Source: Leisingera daeponensis DSM 23529
GTDB taxonomy: Bacteria > Pseudomonadota > Alphaproteobacteria > Rhodobacterales > Rhodobacteraceae
Direction of reading: 5' to 3'
Length of the DNA: 64,000 nucleotides
Assembly: GCF_000473145.1 (NCBI RefSeq)
Contig: NZ_KI421500.1
Coordinates: forward strand, 3,249,725-3,313,724
Position numbers and translations under genes: made by a program. Each line of letters begins with the position of its first letter. Positions within the stretch are counted from its first letter, which is position 1. The notes beneath the pieces are model-generated. The model had not been told where the DNA came from. It saw nothing but the letters and a program-made list of their open reading frames with translations, and made no database searches. Positions 62,283 through 64,000 of the stretch are shown here, piece after piece.

Positions 62283-64000
62283 TGGGAGATCCTGCCGAAA
62301 CCACCTGTGACGGGGTCGAAGACACCGGCTACGCCGCCGGGCTTCGCGGTGAACTGCATGCGCTTTGGCTGGATGTCCTGCGCCAGCGCGCGCCGGAGGT
62401 TGCTGCAAAAGCTGTCTCTGAAACCGCTTGGGATCTGTCCGGCGGGCAGCCCGCGACGGCCTATATGCAGGCCTTCAACATCTGGTTCCAGCTGCTGAAG
62501 ATCGTCGAGGAAAACGCCGCCATGCGCGACCGCCGCATGGCCGAAACCCAGGACGGGCCCGAAGTGGTCGAGGGCAGCTTTGCGCGTGCGCTGGATCTGG
62601 CCGGCGAACTGGCGACGCCCGAACGGCTGCAGGAGGTCGCCAGCCAGTTTTCCATCGGCCCGACTCTGACCGCGCATCCGACCGAAGCCAAGCGCGTCAC
62701 CATCCTGGAAATCCACCGCCGCATCTACCGCGGGCTGGTGTCGCTGGAGGCCAAGCGCTGGACCCCGCGCGAGCGGGCAGGCCTGCTGGCGGATCTGCGC
62801 TCGGAAATCGACCTGTTGTGGATGACGGGCGAGCTGCGCCGCGACCGGCCCAGCCTGCAGGACGAAATCCAATGGGGCCTGCAGTTTTTCCGAGACAGCC
62901 TGTTTGAAGCGGTTCCGCAGCTGTTCGAACGCTACATTGCTGCAGCAGAGCCGCGGCTCGGCGACACCGCTGATGCGCCCTGCCTCAAATTCCATTCCTG
63001 GATCGGCGGCGACCGAGACGGCAACCCGAATGTGACGGTGGAGGCCACGGCGGCAGCCCTGACCGCGAACCGCGCAGCGATCCTGGACCGCTACCAGACG
63101 GCTTTGACCACTGCGGCGGAGCGGATCTCTATTTCGGCGGCAGTCTTTGCTTTGCCGGAAGGCACCTCTGCCAGGCTGGCGAAGGTCATTGCTGCAGCAC
63201 CCGGCGCCGCGGCGCTGTCCGCCCGCAATCCGGGTGAAGTCTTCCGCCAGGCGCTGACCGCGATCCTGGCGCGGATCAAGGCCACGGCTGCCGAGGGCGC
63301 CGGCGCCTATAAGCACCTTGGCGATTTCGTTGCCGGCCTGACAGAAGTGGAAGCGGCGCTTGAGGAAATCGGCGCCAACCGCCTGGCGGCCCGCTATGTC
63401 CGCCCGATCCGCTGGCAGGCCGATGTCTTTGGCTTCCGCACGGTGACGCTGGACGTGCGTCAAAACTCCACCGTGACCACCGAAACGCTGACCGAAATCT
63501 GGGCGCGCTCGGGCAATGTGCCTGATTTCGGCAGCCCGGAGTGGTCGGCGCGCCTGCGCCGGGAATTGGGCAGCGCCTCGCTGCCTTATATGATGCCGGA
63601 GGAGCTGAGCCCGCAAAGCGGCGAGCTGCTGAAACTGCTGCGGCTGATGCGCGATGCAGGGGCAGGGGAGGACCCGCAGGTGATGGGGCCCTTTATCCTG
63701 TCGATGACACGCTCCACCGATGACTTGCTGGCGGTCTACCTGCTGGCGCGCTATGCCGGGTTCGGGGCCGAAAAGGCTGCGCTCAAGGTGGTGCCGCTGT
63801 TTGAAACCATCGGCGACCTGCGCGCGGCGCCCGGCATCCTTGACGGCCTGTTGGACGTGCCCTTCGCCCGCCGCTCGTTGAAATCCGGCGACAGCCGGAT
63901 CGAGGTGATGCTGGGCTATTCCGACAGCAACAAGGATGGCGGTTTCCTCTGCTCCACCTGGGAGCTGGAAAAGGCGCAGCGCCTGATCACTCGCACCCTG
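62282..64000 (+). CDS. ppc: Phosphoenolpyruvate carboxylase, 3' truncated by window edge
   Basis: 573 codons are visible and the frame is open at base 64000. The catalytic His132 is in PTLTAHPTEAKRVTI; further PEPC motifs are FHSWIGGDRDGNPNVT and VMLGYSDSNKDGGF. Carboxylates PEP to oxaloacetate, the CO2-fixing step of the serine cycle. The start overlaps the hprA stop by one base (TGATG), so translation is coupled. About 300 residues are expected beyond the window. Confidence 0.95.
   Translation, partial: MGDPAETTCDGVEDTGYAAGLRGELHALWLDVLRQRAPEVAAKAVSETAWDLSGGQPATAYMQAFNIWFQLLKIVEENAAMRDRRMAETQDGPEVVEGSFARALDLAGELATPERLQEVASQFSIGPTLTAHPTEAKRVTILEIHRRIYRGLVSLEAKRWTPRERAGLLADLRSEIDLLWMTGELRRDRPSLQDEIQWGLQFFRDSLFEAVPQLFERYIAAAEPRLGDTADAPCLKFHSWIGGDRDGNPNVTVEATAAALTANRAAILDRYQTALTTAAERISISAAVFALPEGTSARLAKVIAAAPGAAALSARNPGEVFRQALTAILARIKATAAEGAGAYKHLGDFVAGLTEVEAALEEIGANRLAARYVRPIRWQADVFGFRTVTLDVRQNSTVTTETLTEIWARSGNVPDFGSPEWSARLRRELGSASLPYMMPEELSPQSGELLKLLRLMRDAGAGEDPQVMGPFILSMTRSTDDLLAVYLLARYAGFGAEKAALKVVPLFETIGDLRAAPGILDGLLDVPFARRSLKSGDSRIEVMLGYSDSNKDGGFLCSTWELEKAQRLITRTL

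Overview
The window is a high-GC alphaproteobacterial chromosome segment, most like a marine Roseobacter-group member of the Rhodobacteraceae (Leisingera, Phaeobacter or Ruegeria type). This rests on gene content and order: tmm, tdm, dmmDABC, mgsABC-gmaS, mgdABCD, serine-cycle genes and DUF2794. The genus cannot be fixed from sequence reading alone. No rRNA, tRNA, CRISPR array, IS element or phage gene was seen.

Layout. (1) 1-12 kb is ordinary chromosomal content: a truncated TetR regulator, a cytochrome c'-type protein, an ArsR regulator, DUF2794, an M17 aminopeptidase/NlpC pair, a beta carbonic anhydrase, a DUF3095 protein, an MFS transporter, asd and a DUF4139 protein. (2) 12.2-19.7 kb is a seven-gene minus-strand homoprotocatechuate meta-cleavage operon (hpaF-E-D, an aromatic amino acid decarboxylase, hpaG-H-I), divergent from hpaR with a near-perfect 20-bp palindrome between them. 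(3) 19.9-25.1 kb is the four-subunit N-methylglutamate dehydrogenase (mgdABCD), followed by a GlxA/AraC-type regulator. (4) 26.4-36.6 kb holds trimethylamine monooxygenase (tmm), a leaderless solute-binding-protein paralogue, a GntR/FCD regulator, a complete branched-chain-type ABC importer with a trailing unknown gene, and an XRE-cupin regulator. (5) 36.9-40.7 kb is the dimethylamine monooxygenase operon dmmDABC on the minus strand. (6) 41.3-50.3 kb is a divergent Amt transporter with a small membrane protein, mgsABC, gmaS, fhs and folD. (7) 50.5-54.3 kb is an EamA transporter, TMAO demethylase (tdm) and a truncated globin. (8) 54.4-64 kb is a serine-cycle block: glycerate kinase, malyl-CoA lyase, a LuxR-type regulator, sgaA, mtkA, mtkB, hprA and ppc, which is cut by the window end.

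How the genes fit together. Tmm oxidises trimethylamine to TMAO. Tdm demethylates TMAO to dimethylamine. DmmABC demethylates dimethylamine to methylamine. GmaS and MgsABC move methylamine through gamma-glutamylmethylamide to N-methylglutamate, and MgdABCD oxidises that, regenerating glutamate. Tdm, DmmD and MgdC all carry GcvT-type folate domains, so the one-carbon unit can be trapped on tetrahydrofolate. FolD and Fhs can then carry it to formate, or it can enter the serine cycle, for which most dedicated enzymes are encoded here (glyA, eno and mdh are not in the window). One-carbon release and one-carbon assimilation therefore sit within about 45 kb.

The most interesting unexplained signals are regulatory. 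A 48-bp block is shared by the tmm and dmmD promoters. Related TTGG/CCAA boxes are repeated four times about one helical turn apart in front of the ABC importer, next to the GntR gene. A second motif, AGGAAAATAA, recurs in front of amt, mgsA and fhs. A solute-binding-protein paralogue without an export signal lies divergent to tmm and looks like an intracellular sensor.
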